39,713 bases of DNA from Deltaproteobacteria bacterium (lineage in GTDB: Bacteria > Desulfobacterota > Desulfuromonadia > Geobacterales > Geobacteraceae), in the NCBI GenBank assembly GCA_021847245.1, contig JAJZUC010000019.1:1-39713 (forward strand). Reading direction: 5' to 3'. Both the position numbers and the translations under genes were made by a program. The number at the start of each line of letters is the position of its first letter. Positions within the stretch are counted from its first letter, which is position 1. A model generated the notes under the pieces. That model made no database searches and was not told where the DNA came from. It saw nothing but the letters and a program-made list of their open reading frames with translations. Below are positions 1 to 7,311 of the stretch, piece after piece.

Positions 1-1
1 G

Positions 2-327
2 GAGGAAAACGGCAATACCATGCTAAGACTGCGCTGCGCCATCTACAACGAAACCTTCGATACTGTGTTGAACAGCTATATCGCTAAAAAACGTCTCAAG
101 GGTGTTTAAAAACAGGGAATGCTCCCAATGCGACGATACAGATGCAATAGGTGTGGAGTTTGCCGATAGGTTTAACAATGGGCAGCTACAGGAAATACCA
201 CCATTTTTCCCGGGAGACCATAATAAGTTGTTTTGTAGGAGAGAGCGAAAGAGATGAGCGATATGCCACGCGGCTCGCCGCACTTGCCCACCGATACCAT
301 ATTAAGGTGTGGCGGGTCGCGCCTTAG
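2..327 (+). pseudogene. Decayed coding remnant in the left flank
   Basis: Frame 2 is open from the window edge to a TAA at 107-109 and ends in the residues YIAKKRLKGV. The reading seems to continue in frame 3 (about 102-257, with residues such as AIGVEFADRFNNGQLQEIPP) and then in frame 1 (about 241-327, ending HRYHIKVWRVAP). This looks like the 3' part of one gene broken by two frameshifts, but it could be unrelated short ORFs. I do not recognise the family. The base composition is less GC-rich than the phage genes. It lies outside the predicted phage left end. Nothing else gene-like is visible up to 440. Confidence 0.25.
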
Positions 328-440
328 TTTTCATAAACCATGTGTCTCGTCGGGTCGTTTCTCAAAGTCTCATGTGTCCGATTCCGCCACGATGATCAAG
401 CCGACCGCCCTCCCTAGATGCTGATATGTGAGTCACCACC

Positions 441-614
441 TGTATTGGCAGCAGGCGGGGTATAGTGGGAAATATCGGGGGATGGTGGGAAACGCTTGAT
501 GCAATCGGGGTTTATGCGGAGTTAAATGATGTGGGAAATTTTGCGCCCGGTTTGGCAGTAATTATTACGGCGGGGCCGACCAACGCGAATTTTGCAGTAG
601 ATTTGGCAGTAGAT
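441..614. other. Predicted left end of the Mu-like element (transposase-binding sites)
   Basis: A TG dinucleotide at 441 is followed four bases later by TTGGCAG (445-451). Related sites follow in the same orientation: GGTTTGGCAGTAA at 549-561, TTTTGCAGTAGA at 590-601 and TTTGGCAGTAGA at 603-614. The same motif occurs inverted at 38822-38858, as expected for MuA-type end sites. The region also has three copies of GTGGGAAA (465, 485, 531). There is no convincing gene between 328 and 684. The exact terminal base is inferred from symmetry with the right end, since no clean 5-bp target duplication could be matched. Confidence 0.6.
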
Positions 615-684
615 AAAGTGTTGCGAGGTTCGGCTAAGGAGTGCTACCGTTACGGAACGAATAAGATCCAGCGGGAGGAGCCTA

Positions 685-885
685 ATGTCGCGGTCTTCGA
701 TCCATAGATTGCCGCTCGATGTTGTGATTGAGGTGAAAAGGCGGCTGCGGTCAAGCCAGTTTGAGCAGATTGAGATTGTAAGGCAAGGGGCCGACATTGC
801 TGCGCTCTTTGAAGAGCTGGCGCTCATAAAGGCAAGAGAAACCGAGATACTTGCACAAATCAGAACGGCTGCATTGCGCCCCTAA
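685..885 (+). CDS. Small protein with a Mu gp27 (DUF3486)-like start
   Basis: This 66-residue ORF has a strong GGGAGGAG ribosome-binding site just before its ATG. Its opening residues (SRSSIHRLPLDVVIEVKRRL) resemble those of the Mu gp27/DUF3486 protein encoded at 14601 in this same phage (SSIERLPADIKSRLQELL), but the rest of that family is absent. It sits between the left end and the repressor, and reads toward the convergent repressor gene. The function is unknown. It could be a small regulator borrowing a gp27 N-terminal fold, or a duplicated fragment. The family resemblance is by eye only. Confidence 0.55.
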   Translation: MSRSSIHRLPLDVVIEVKRRLRSSQFEQIEIVRQGADIAALFEELALIKARETEILAQIRTAALRP

Positions 886-905
886 CGCCCCTCCGTCAAG
901 TCTTA

Positions 906-1334
906 TCACCCCGCCTTCTTTTCCTGTCTTTCCTTCATCAGCTCCATCAGGAGTTTCTCCTTCTCAACGTCCCGGAGAATATCCTCCTTAGCGCTATCGT
1001 TCATCGCTTCCAGCATCTCCACGATCTTCTGGATCTTCGGGTCAGGGTGCCGGTAAGGCTGTCCTTCTGCAGCCTCCCCTTTTCCCTCCTCCTTGAACGG
1101 CTCGCCTTTGCCGGTCTTTAGCCAATCGACATTGATGCCACTGCATTTGTCAACGAATGCATCTATTTTTGCAATCTTCCCCCGGCTCTTCCAGGCCGCA
1201 AGAGTGCGGTAATCAACCCCCAGAAAATCAGCAAGGGCCTTATCAGAATCCAATTTATAGCGCAATTTCAGCACGCTATAAATTTTCTCCACCGCATCTG
1301 CATTTGCAGTTGACATTTGCAGTGAGTCTGTCAT
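906..1334 (-). CDS. Phage CI-type repressor, helix-turn-helix
   Basis: This 142-residue protein begins with a CI-repressor-type helix-turn-helix at about residues 15-75, with LADFLGVDYRTLAAWKSRG as the recognition segment and VDWLKTGKGEPF as the typical end of that domain. A charged, probably helical tail follows and there is no peptidase S24 domain, so RecA-dependent self-cleavage is not expected. It is transcribed leftward, away from the transposase operon, as Mu c is. An upstream AAGGG precedes the ATG at 1334. The likely role is the lysogenic repressor acting on operators near the early genes. A GTTAGTGAC at 1348-1356 just upstream may be an autoregulatory site. Confidence 0.85.
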   Translation of the reverse strand: MTDSLQMSTANADAVEKIYSVLKLRYKLDSDKALADFLGVDYRTLAAWKSRGKIAKIDAFVDKCSGINVDWLKTGKGEPFKEEGKGEAAEGQPYRHPDPKIQKIVEMLEAMNDSAKEDILRDVEKEKLLMELMKERQEKKAG

Positions 1335-1375
1335 ATAACCCTTATCAGTTAGTGACCATCAACGAAGGAGGAAGA

Positions 1376-1819
1376 TCATGGGCCAGGTTCAAATTTCACC
1401 GGCACGGCTCCGCCTTGGGTTAGATCGATCCACGAGGCGGATAACAAGTTCGACAGCATCCCTTGCGGACCTCTTGGAAACCCCAGCGGGGTATCGGGCT
1501 GTGTCGCTTGTAGTGCGCGGGCCGCTTCCCGGGCGGAGTACAGCAGGTGATTCAGGTGCAGCTGCAGCTCCCTGGGGAGACGGTCATAGCCTTGCGATAA
1601 CGGTTCATTGCGCGCCGCAATAGCGGGGAGGAAGAATCCGTTGACCAGGTCGTCCAGCGCATCGAGTCCGCGAACCGGCGGGATTGCCTGTCGCGGCGCC
1701 GAATCGAGGTCAACTCCCACGCCCTTTGCGATCATCTCCAGCCTGCCGATGATCTCGGGCGGAAAGAGAAATGACAGGTCTTCAGGGCCGAAACGTTCGA
1801 CTGCAAAGGTGCGCGGCAT
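1376..1819 (-). CDS. Unknown protein upstream of the repressor
   Basis: This 147-residue protein is in the same direction as the repressor and 41 bp upstream of it, so the two are probably cotranscribed. A purine-rich AGGGGGGG lies just before the ATG at 1819. The sequence is mostly polar and probably helical, with no membrane segment and no motif that I recognise. Its place between the repressor and the divergent Ner-like gene suggests a role in immunity or lysogeny control, but that rests on context only. Confidence 0.6.
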   Translation of the reverse strand: MPRTFAVERFGPEDLSFLFPPEIIGRLEMIAKGVGVDLDSAPRQAIPPVRGLDALDDLVNGFFLPAIAARNEPLSQGYDRLPRELQLHLNHLLYSAREAARALQATQPDTPLGFPRGPQGMLSNLLSASWIDLTQGGAVPVKFEPGP

Positions 1820-1866
1820 ATGCCCCCCCTAACCAGTTAGCCGGATAAATAAACGGAGATTAACAG
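1820..1866. promoter_or_regulatory. Divergent control region with CTAACcaGTTAG palindrome
   Basis: The short gap between the leftward repressor operon and the rightward Ner-like gene contains CTAACCAGTTAG (1829-1840), an inverted repeat with a two-base centre. A related sequence, CTAACC-A-GGTTAG, occurs near the right end at 38734-38746, and CAGTTAGTGAC lies upstream of the repressor start at 1346-1356. I infer that one of the phage HTH proteins binds here. I see no clear -10/-35 pair. Confidence 0.4.
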
Positions 1867-2091
1867 ATGAAACAGGCAAGGGCAAGGGAAAACAGGGCTG
1901 CAGCGGCCCTCGGCATGAGCCCGGTCGACATCAAGGTGGGGCTTTTGCGGCGGGGGATCACCCAGAAGCAGATCGCCGATGCCCTTGGCGTCACCAAGGT
2001 GACCGTGAACCAGGTGGTGAACGGCAAGATCCGCAGCCGGCGGGTGGAAGACTATCTCAAGCGGGTACTGATCGGGGAGGTGGCGGCATGA
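1867..2091 (+). CDS. Ner/Cro-like helix-turn-helix regulator
   Basis: This 74-residue protein has a compact helix-turn-helix at about residues 27-55 (TQKQIADALGVTKVTVNQVVNGK). Its position, immediately rightward of the divergent repressor and at the head of the transposase operon, is that of Mu ner, the early negative regulator. A purine-rich GGAG precedes the ATG. Its stop overlaps the next start in an ATGA arrangement (2088-2091). It probably represses the repressor promoter or the early promoter, or both. The sequence looks more like an XRE/Cro type than classical Ner, so the function is assigned by position and fold. Confidence 0.75.
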   Translation: MKQARARENRAAAALGMSPVDIKVGLLRRGITQKQIADALGVTKVTVNQVVNGKIRSRRVEDYLKRVLIGEVAA

Positions 2092-2336
2092 GCAAGCTGG
2101 ACGAACTGCGGGCCGCGCGCAATGCGGCGGAAGCCGAGATGGGCAGGGCGAGATCGGCGCTGTCCGAGGCCCAGAGCCGCTTTGCCGAGGCGAAGAAGGC
2201 GTACGGGCGGGCGCGGGACGCGTACCTGGACGAGGCGGCGAAGAGCTGGGAGGGGTTCAGTAGTTGTCCCAGGGCGACGGCTTGCGCCGCACCGTCACCG
2301 GGCCGAAAGAAGGAGGTTTGTCAGAATGATCAATAA
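2088..2336 (+). CDS. Small coiled-coil protein, 3' part overlapped by a convergent gene
   Basis: This 82-residue ORF is translationally coupled to the Ner-like gene through an ATGA overlap. Residues 1-55 are rich in Ala, Glu, Arg and Lys and look like a single coiled coil. The last 27 residues lose that character and lie over the 3' end of the convergent gene at 2257-2781 (80-bp overlap). I infer that insertion of the minus-strand moron replaced the original 3' end, so the present C-terminus may be accidental. No function can be assigned. Confidence 0.55.
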   Translation: MSKLDELRAARNAAEAEMGRARSALSEAQSRFAEAKKAYGRARDAYLDEAAKSWEGFSSCPRATACAAPSPGRKKEVCQNDQ

Positions 2337-2781
2337 GCGATACGCCACACTCGTTGCATGTCAGGATCGCCCCCATGTTGTTGTAGCCCGAGAACTGCAG
2401 AACCGACTTCCGGCGTTTCTGAAAACACCCGTAACAAAGGTAATGCTTTGGCTCGGGCACACCCTCAACATCACTTGGCAGATCGCGAAGTTGGTAGGCG
2501 TATACCGATTTGGCAAGCTCCACCAGATCGTATTTCGGCACTACATCGCGCCGCCAATCTACAAAATCGGCCAGTTCGCGTCTAATGTCGGCATTTTCAT
2601 GCACGAGATCCGCAATGCGCAGCTGGATATCGACAAGCTGCGTGACCAGGGCAAGGACCTGGCTTTGCAGTTCGATAGTGCGCTCCTGGACAGCGTGTTC
2701 GGTCGTAAGCGCCGCTACCCCTCGGGATAAATCGAGTATTCCCTTGGCGCCGCTGATGGCGGCCGAAAGTTCGGCGATCAT
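2257..2781 (-). CDS. Prophage moron: coiled coil plus C-terminal zinc ribbon
   Basis: This 174-residue protein reads against the early operon. The N-terminal half (MIAELSAAISGAKGILDLSRG onward) is helical and coiled-coil-like. The C-terminal part has CYGC (about residues 116-119) and CNEC (about 141-144), a four-cysteine zinc ribbon. Proteins of this plan are common single-gene passengers in prophages of many proteobacteria, and I am not aware of an established function. A GGGG-rich stretch precedes the ATG. Its own promoter would have to lie in the operator region 2782-2940. Opposite orientation and the damaged neighbour suggest a later insertion. Confidence 0.75.
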   Translation of the reverse strand: MIAELSAAISGAKGILDLSRGVAALTTEHAVQERTIELQSQVLALVTQLVDIQLRIADLVHENADIRRELADFVDWRRDVVPKYDLVELAKSVYAYQLRDLPSDVEGVPEPKHYLCYGCFQKRRKSVLQFSGYNNMGAILTCNECGVSLIDHSDKPPSFGPVTVRRKPSPWDNY

Positions 2782-2843
2782 TGCCCCCCCCTTTTTCCCC
2801 GAATGATGGCCGACTATAGCACGAAATTCTTCGCCGCGGGCTT

Positions 2844-2975
2844 GTCACTTAGTCCCTGGGGGCTAAGTGACAGACTAAATGACAAAGCAAAAGGCTAAGT
2901 GACAGCAGAAAACCACTTTAGTTTCAGGGGGATGGCGTAATGGGCGGCTGGCTGGGCACGAAAGAGCTAAGTGAC
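2844..2975. promoter_or_regulatory. Operator cluster upstream of the transposase gene
   Basis: The 9-mer CTAAGTGAC, or its complement, recurs at 2844-2852 (inverted), 2863-2871, 2895-2903 and 2967-2975, with CTAAATGAC at 2875-2883. The first two copies form an inverted repeat around a 10-bp centre. The last copy lies inside the transposase coding sequence, over codons for the N-terminal helix-turn-helix. By analogy with Mu, this would be the repressor operator and possibly also the internal activation sequence recognised by the transposase N-terminal domain. Which protein binds is not shown by the sequence. Confidence 0.7.
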
Positions 2976-5132
2976 ATGTTTGGGGTCAAAGAAAACTCCA
3001 TAATCCAGTCTCTTCGGCGTGGCAAATTCACCCAGATCCGGCAGGTCGACGGCAACGGAAAAGGTCGCGGCGGCAAGGTCTGGCAGGTCCACATCACCGA
3101 CCCGGCCATCCCCGAGGCGAAGCGGGCGCAGTGGCTGCTGGCCCACGCGCAGACTCCGGCCGAAACCGTCTGCGCGCTCCCCGTCGCCCCTGCAGAGACC
3201 GCCGTTGCCGTCGCCGCCCCCAAGGCCCTCCCCGCCGTCGCCACCCTCAAGAAATGGCAGCGCGACACCATGGACGCCCGGATCGTCTTCCTGCGCCTGG
3301 TGGAAAGAGCCGAGGCCACCGGCATCGGCGTCACCAGGGCAATCCGCACCCTGGTCACCCAGGCCCGGCACGGCGCACTCCCCCCCGAGGCGCAAGGTCT
3401 GGTCCCCCTGGCCAACAAGCGCAGCGGCACCGACACCAAAAAGCGCACCTTGAGCGAGCGCAGCCTCATGCGCTGGTGGAGCGAGTGGAACAAGGGCGGC
3501 AAACAGGCCGGCGCCCTGGCCCCGAAGGACGTGGAAAAGACCGACCTCCCCCCCTGGGCGCCCAACTTCCTCCAGTGCTACCAGGTGCCGCAAAAGATCA
3601 GCGTCGCCCACGCCCTGGAAGACCTCGCCGCCATCCTCCCCGCCGGCGTCCCGATGCCAAGCGAGCACCAGGCCCGGCGCTTTATCGCCAAGTACTCCAA
3701 GCTCGAAATCCAGAAAGGCCGCATGACCGGCAAAGAGTTCAAGAGCCTGAAAGGTTTCGTGCGCCGCGACACCAGCAAGTTCGAGCCGCTCGACATCTGC
3801 CTCTGCGACGGCCACAGCTTCAAGGCCAAGGTCGCCCACCCGGTCCACGGCCGCCCCTTCAAACCCGAGGTCTGCGCCATCATCGACGCCGTAACCCGCG
3901 TCTGCATCGGCTGGAGCGCGGGGCTTGCCGAATCCTCCCAGACCGTGGCCGACGCCTACCGTCACGCCGTCACCGTCACCGACCAGAAGAGATACGGCGG
4001 CATCCCTGCCATCCTCTACGCCGACAAAGGTGCCGGCAACGAGGCGAAAGCCAACTCCGACCCCTTCTTCGGCATGTACGCCCGGGTCGGCTCCAGCTAC
4101 AAGACCGGCATCCCCGGCAACTCCCAGGCCCGCGGCCTCATCGAGCGGATGCAGGGCAGCCTCTGGATCAGGGCGGCCAAGAAACTCATCACTTACACCG
4201 GCCGGGGGATGGATGAACAGGTCCAGCGCAAGGTCTATCTCACCATGGAACGGGACGTAAAAAAGGCGTTAAAGGAAGGCAAAGAGGGGAAAAAGTCCGA
4301 ACTCCTCCTCTCCTGGCAAGAGTTTCTCGACTTCTGCGCCGCCGAGGTCGAGGAGTACAACCGCCGGCCCCACAAGGGGCTGCCCCGGATCACCGACCCG
4401 CAGACGGGACTGCGCCGCAACATGTGCCCCCTCGAAATGTGGTCCAAGTTCCTGGCCGACGGCTGGAGTGCGGAAGTTCCGGATTCAACCGAGCTGGGCA
4501 GCCTCTTCCGCCCCCACGTCACCGTCACCACCCGGCGGGGAGAGGTGCGGCTCTTCGGCAACATCTACTACGCCCCCGAACTCGTCCACTACACAGGCCA
4601 GAGCGTCATCGTCGCCTACGACGTCCACGACGCCAGCCAGGTCTGGGTGAAAGACGGCGACGAGCGGCTCATCTGCGTCGCCCGGTTCGAAGCCAACAAG
4701 AAAGACTTCTACCCGGTCAGCGCCGTCGAGAAGGCCCGCGAGGAGCGCCTCAGCCGCCGGAAAAAGCTGAAAGAGCTGCAGATCGCCGAGATCGAGGCCG
4801 AAGCGTGCCCCGCCATCGAGACCGCCCCCGCTGTGATCGAGCTGCCGCCCGAAACGGCCCAGCTCCACCAGGAGCTGCTCGCCCGCGCCCGGGGCGAGGT
4901 GGTGGACGACGCTCCCTTCCTCCCCGCCGATGACTACGAGGCATGGCTCAAGCTCCGGGAGGAAGCCAAGGCCGGCCTCCCCCTCACCGATCAGGAGCGG
5001 CAGTGGATCACAGACTACGAGGAGACCCAGAAACTCATCAAGCCGGTGGGACTCGTCGCCCAGGGCTTCGACCCCTTCGGCGAGCGCTACCGGCTCTGGC
5101 TGGAGAAAAAGCGGGCCGCGCAAAACGGCTGA
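2940..5132 (+). CDS. MuA-like DDE transposase
   Basis: This 730-residue protein has the MuA plan. The N-terminal winged-helix DNA-binding domain lies at about 4-60 (LGTKELSDMFGVKENSIIQSL). Helical end-binding domains follow at about 100-250, and a DDE/RNase H catalytic core at about 280-410. The predicted catalytic residues are D290 (in LCDGH), D362 (in LYADKGAG) and E402 (in GLIERMQG), with spacing close to D269, D336 and E392 of MuA. The C-terminal part contains a beta-barrel region and a Lys/Glu-rich tail that would contact MuB. It cuts and joins phage ends to target DNA for integration and replicative transposition. The ATG at 2940 is chosen because the HTH begins there, although a Shine-Dalgarno (CAGGGGGA) is modest. 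The MuB-like gene follows 114 bp later. Confidence 0.95.
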   Translation: MGGWLGTKELSDMFGVKENSIIQSLRRGKFTQIRQVDGNGKGRGGKVWQVHITDPAIPEAKRAQWLLAHAQTPAETVCALPVAPAETAVAVAAPKALPAVATLKKWQRDTMDARIVFLRLVERAEATGIGVTRAIRTLVTQARHGALPPEAQGLVPLANKRSGTDTKKRTLSERSLMRWWSEWNKGGKQAGALAPKDVEKTDLPPWAPNFLQCYQVPQKISVAHALEDLAAILPAGVPMPSEHQARRFIAKYSKLEIQKGRMTGKEFKSLKGFVRRDTSKFEPLDICLCDGHSFKAKVAHPVHGRPFKPEVCAIIDAVTRVCIGWSAGLAESSQTVADAYRHAVTVTDQKRYGGIPAILYADKGAGNEAKANSDPFFGMYARVGSSYKTGIPGNSQARGLIERMQGSLWIRAAKKLITYTGRGMDEQVQRKVYLTMERDVKKALKEGKEGKKSELLLSWQEFLDFCAAEVEEYNRRPHKGLPRITDPQTGLRRNMCPLEMWSKFLADGWSAEVPDSTELGSLFRPHVTVTTRRGEVRLFGNIYYAPELVHYTGQSVIVAYDVHDASQVWVKDGDERLICVARFEANKKDFYPVSAVEKAREERLSRRKKLKELQIAEIEAEACPAIETAPAVIELPPETAQLHQELLARARGEVVDDAPFLPADDYEAWLKLREEAKAGLPLTDQERQWITDYEETQKLIKPVGLVAQGFDPFGERYRLWLEKKRAAQNG

Positions 5133-5246
5133 TTTTTGAGGTCCCGGAGAAAAGAAAGAGAAAAAGAGAAAAGCCGCCGGTGTGTGCACCACCGACGGCC
5201 TTCATGCCCGGCAACGGGCCATTTAATAACAGGAGGAAAATGACAC

Positions 5247-5978
5247 ATGCGCCACCAGATTGCAATGACCAAGAACGTCTCCCGCTTCATTCAAGCCACC
5301 CGCGCCCTCATGGACCGCCCCATGGGAGTCGAGGGAATGGGGCTTCTCTGGGGTCCCCCGGGCGAGGGTAAGACCACCTCCGTCGCCTACGTCGCCGACC
5401 AGACCGACGCCGTCTACGTGCGGGCGCTCGGTTGCTGGACCGTCACCACCATGCTCGGCGACATCTGCCGCGAGCTCGGCGGCCGGCGGATGCAGCGGCG
5501 GGCCGACATGGTCGAATGGATCTGCGACCAGCTCAAGGACAACGTCCGCCCGATCTTCGTCGACGAGGCTGACTACCTCTTCGGCCAGATCAGCATGATC
5601 GACAGCCTCCGCGACATCTACGACAAGTCGGGCTGCCCCGTTGTCCTGATCGGCATGGAAGACATGGGACGCAAGGCCCAGGCCAACGAACGGCTCGCCC
5701 GGCGCATTACCCAGTGGGTGGAATTTTCCGGCATCGACCTCGACGACGCCCGGGTCACCGCCGAGACCTGCTGCGAGGTATGCATCGCCGACGATCTCCT
5801 CGGCCATATCCATGAGGCCGCTCGGGGCAACATCGGCCGCACCGTCATCGCCCTCTCCCGGATCGAGAAATGGGCCAAGGGGCGCATCGACACCGTCACC
5901 CGCGCCCAGTGGAGCGAGCGCCCCCTCTTCTTCGACCAGCCCACATTCGGCAAACGCAGAAACGGCCCCGGCACCTGA
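5247..5978 (+). CDS. MuB-like AAA+ ATPase, transposition target activator
   Basis: This 243-residue ATPase has Walker A GPPGEGKTT (residues 36-44), Walker B PIFVDEAD (102-109) and downstream sensor regions. It delivers target DNA to the transposase and protects against self-insertion in the Mu paradigm. Mu B (312 residues) begins with a helix-turn-helix domain that is absent here, because the ATPase core begins almost at the first residue. A GGAGGAAAA ribosome-binding site lies upstream of the start at 5247. An alternative ATG at 5240 is out of frame. The 114-bp gap after the transposase has a GC-rich hairpin near 5171-5201 without a T-run. Confidence 0.93.
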   Translation: MRHQIAMTKNVSRFIQATRALMDRPMGVEGMGLLWGPPGEGKTTSVAYVADQTDAVYVRALGCWTVTTMLGDICRELGGRRMQRRADMVEWICDQLKDNVRPIFVDEADYLFGQISMIDSLRDIYDKSGCPVVLIGMEDMGRKAQANERLARRITQWVEFSGIDLDDARVTAETCCEVCIADDLLGHIHEAARGNIGRTVIALSRIEKWAKGRIDTVTRAQWSERPLFFDQPTFGKRRNGPGT

Positions 5979-6058
5979 TCATGAACGCTCATGCGGCGAA
6001 CTGCGAAAGAAGCTCCAAACGACCCGAGGAGCATGACACCAACGATCAGGAGAGAAAC

Positions 6059-6472
6059 ATGGCAGGAACGAAGGGAATGCGCCACACCAAGAATCGAACC
6101 AACAGTTTGCGCCGGCGTATCTGGCGCGCAATGAAGATTATGGATAAGGGATTCACCCTGTACGGTCTCTGCAGCGTAGTCCAAGGAGCGGACTACGGCA
6201 ATGTCCGCAAGTTCGTGGCAGGGCTAGCCGCCCACGGCATTGTCGCAAAACTTCCTGGGTACAAAGGAGGGCGCCCCGTCGAGTGCCAGGGCTACCGCCT
6301 TATCAAGTGGAACGGCCCCAACTACCCGACCGTCTGTGATATCTGCGGGCAGCCGATGAGCGTAAAAGTTTGCGACCCGTCATTAAAAGAAAAAGAGAAA
6401 GAGAAAGAAACCGAGACCGCAACAGCGCCCGCCGTCGAGGGGGCCAGGGAGATAAACCATGACGCAGTCTGA
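6059..6472 (+). CDS. Winged-helix-like early protein with CxxC
   Basis: This 137-residue protein starts at an ATG preceded by AGGAGAGAAAC, which decides the start although the frame stays open upstream. The basic N-terminus (LRRRIWRAMKIM), the segment GNVRKFVAGLAAHGIVAKLPG and the following wing-like GRPVECQGYRL suggest a winged helix. A single CDICG motif follows at about residue 98, then a highly charged tail with a KEKEKEKE run. It overlaps the next gene by 14 bp. Proteins of this kind are frequent after B in Mu-like phages. The function is unknown, with DNA binding likely. Confidence 0.65.
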   Translation: MAGTKGMRHTKNRTNSLRRRIWRAMKIMDKGFTLYGLCSVVQGADYGNVRKFVAGLAAHGIVAKLPGYKGGRPVECQGYRLIKWNGPNYPTVCDICGQPMSVKVCDPSLKEKEKEKETETATAPAVEGAREINHDAV

Positions 6473-6776
6473 TCAATTGGAGCTTCTGCGCCAGAAGTGC
6501 GTGGAACTGAGCCAGGCGCGGGTCGCGGCGGCCATCGGGTACTCCCCGAGCGCCGTCAACCAGGCCCTGCGCGGCACCTACAAGGGCGACCTGTCCAACA
6601 TGCTCGGCAAGGTGTCGGAAGTCTTCGGCAACGAAACCGTGAGCTGCCCAATCCTGGGCGAGATACCGCTTGCCAAGTGCGCCTACCACCGGCGGCGGGA
6701 ATTCGCCGCCACCAACCCGCTCCGGGTGCAGCTCTGGCGCGCCTGCCGCCAGTGCGAACGGGAGGGGAAGCGGTGA
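6459..6776 (+). CDS. HTH protein of Mu-like early regions
   Basis: This 105-residue protein has a helix-turn-helix at about residues 17-42 (SQARVAAAIGYSPSAVNQALRGTYKG), followed by a conserved segment with VSCPILGEIPLAKC and FAATNPLRVQLWRACRQC. The same combination is common in early operons of Mu-like phages, where it is often annotated as a LacI-like or XRE regulator. It overlaps the previous gene by 14 bp and the next by 4 bp (GTGA), so translation is probably coupled. It may regulate early genes, but no operator can be assigned to it. Confidence 0.75.
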   Translation: MTQSDQLELLRQKCVELSQARVAAAIGYSPSAVNQALRGTYKGDLSNMLGKVSEVFGNETVSCPILGEIPLAKCAYHRRREFAATNPLRVQLWRACRQCEREGKR

Positions 6777-6955
6777 GACCATCCTGCCCCAGATGCGGGG
6801 GGCTCATGCTCCCCGAATACGACCACGACGACCGGGTCGAAGCGGTCAAATGCCTCGCCTGCGGCAACCGCCTCTGGCGCCAATTCACCCGCCGCACCGC
6901 CAGCGAACTGGAACGCGACACTCGCTGCGGCCGTCCGGCCCATCAACGAATCTGA
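6773..6955 (+). CDS. Small zinc-ribbon protein
   Basis: This 60-residue protein starts at a GTG that overlaps the preceding TGA (GTGA at 6773-6776). It has CPRCG near residue 5 and CLACG near residue 27, a compact four-cysteine zinc ribbon, then a basic tail (LWRQFTRRTASELERD). It is too short for a catalytic role and probably binds nucleic acid or a partner protein. It is part of the tightly packed early operon. Confidence 0.6.
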   Translation: MRPSCPRCGGLMLPEYDHDDRVEAVKCLACGNRLWRQFTRRTASELERDTRCGRPAHQRI

Positions 6956-6969
6956 AGGAGGGTTACACC

Positions 6970-7107
6970 ATGTTCAAACGCTTCATGATCCATCTGGCCA
7001 CCCGCCGTGAATTCAACCGCACCAAGCGCATCTTGCGGGAGCGCGCCGTCAGCCGCTGCCTCGTCCCGCTCCTTCACGGCAACGGCGCCCTGAGGAGGCT
7101 GCCGTGA
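6970..7107 (+). CDS. Small basic protein, 45 residues
   Basis: A strong GAAGGAGGG ribosome-binding site precedes the ATG at 6970. The product is short and very basic (FKRFMIHLATRREFNRTKR, then ILRERAVSR). Spacing from the previous stop and the good ribosome-binding site support translation. No family is recognised and no function can be given. Confidence 0.5.
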   Translation: MFKRFMIHLATRREFNRTKRILRERAVSRCLVPLLHGNGALRRLP

Positions 7108-7110
7108 GCG

Positions 7111-7311
7111 TTGCCAACCTTCCTCGTCCGTGCCCACACCATGCAGGACGCCGTCAACGCCGCCCTCGCCCGCCGGGCCGAGGCCCAGGGAAACTTCTAC
7201 GCCACCAACACCCACCGGATGCTGGCCGAGCTCGACCGTGAAGAGCGCGGCCAGCCGGCCCCGAGCCCCGTACGCCGGGAGAATCGAACCATCAGAAAAG
7301 GAGAGAAGTAA
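7111..7311 (+). CDS. Small hypothetical early protein, 66 residues
   Basis: The frame opens at a TTG at 7111 with TGAGGAGG upstream, and no ATG with a better site precedes it. The product (MPTFLVRAHTMQDAVNAALA and onward) is polar and probably mixed alpha/beta. Its TAA overlaps the ATG of the DUF3164 gene by one base (7311), which supports real translation. If the internal ATG at residue 11 were used, the protein would be ten residues shorter. The function is unknown. Confidence 0.5.
   Translation: MPTFLVRAHTMQDAVNAALARRAEAQGNFYATNTHRMLAELDREERGQPAPSPVRRENRTIRKGEK

Noticed and set aside
254-424. 56-codon ORF starting MSDMPRGSPHLPTDTILRCG in the left flank
   Set aside because: The composition is not protein-like, no family is recognised, and another frame of the same stretch looks more like a coding remnant.
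432-440. AGTCACCACC against AGTCACCGCC at 38902-38911 as the target duplication
   Set aside because: Not identical, longer than the 5 bp known for Mu, and would place the right end 48 bp beyond the last binding site. It is kept as an alternative only.
5171-5201. GC-rich hairpin between transposase and MuB-like genes as a terminator
   Set aside because: No T-run follows and the MuB-like gene needs to be cotranscribed. At most it could modulate the ratio.
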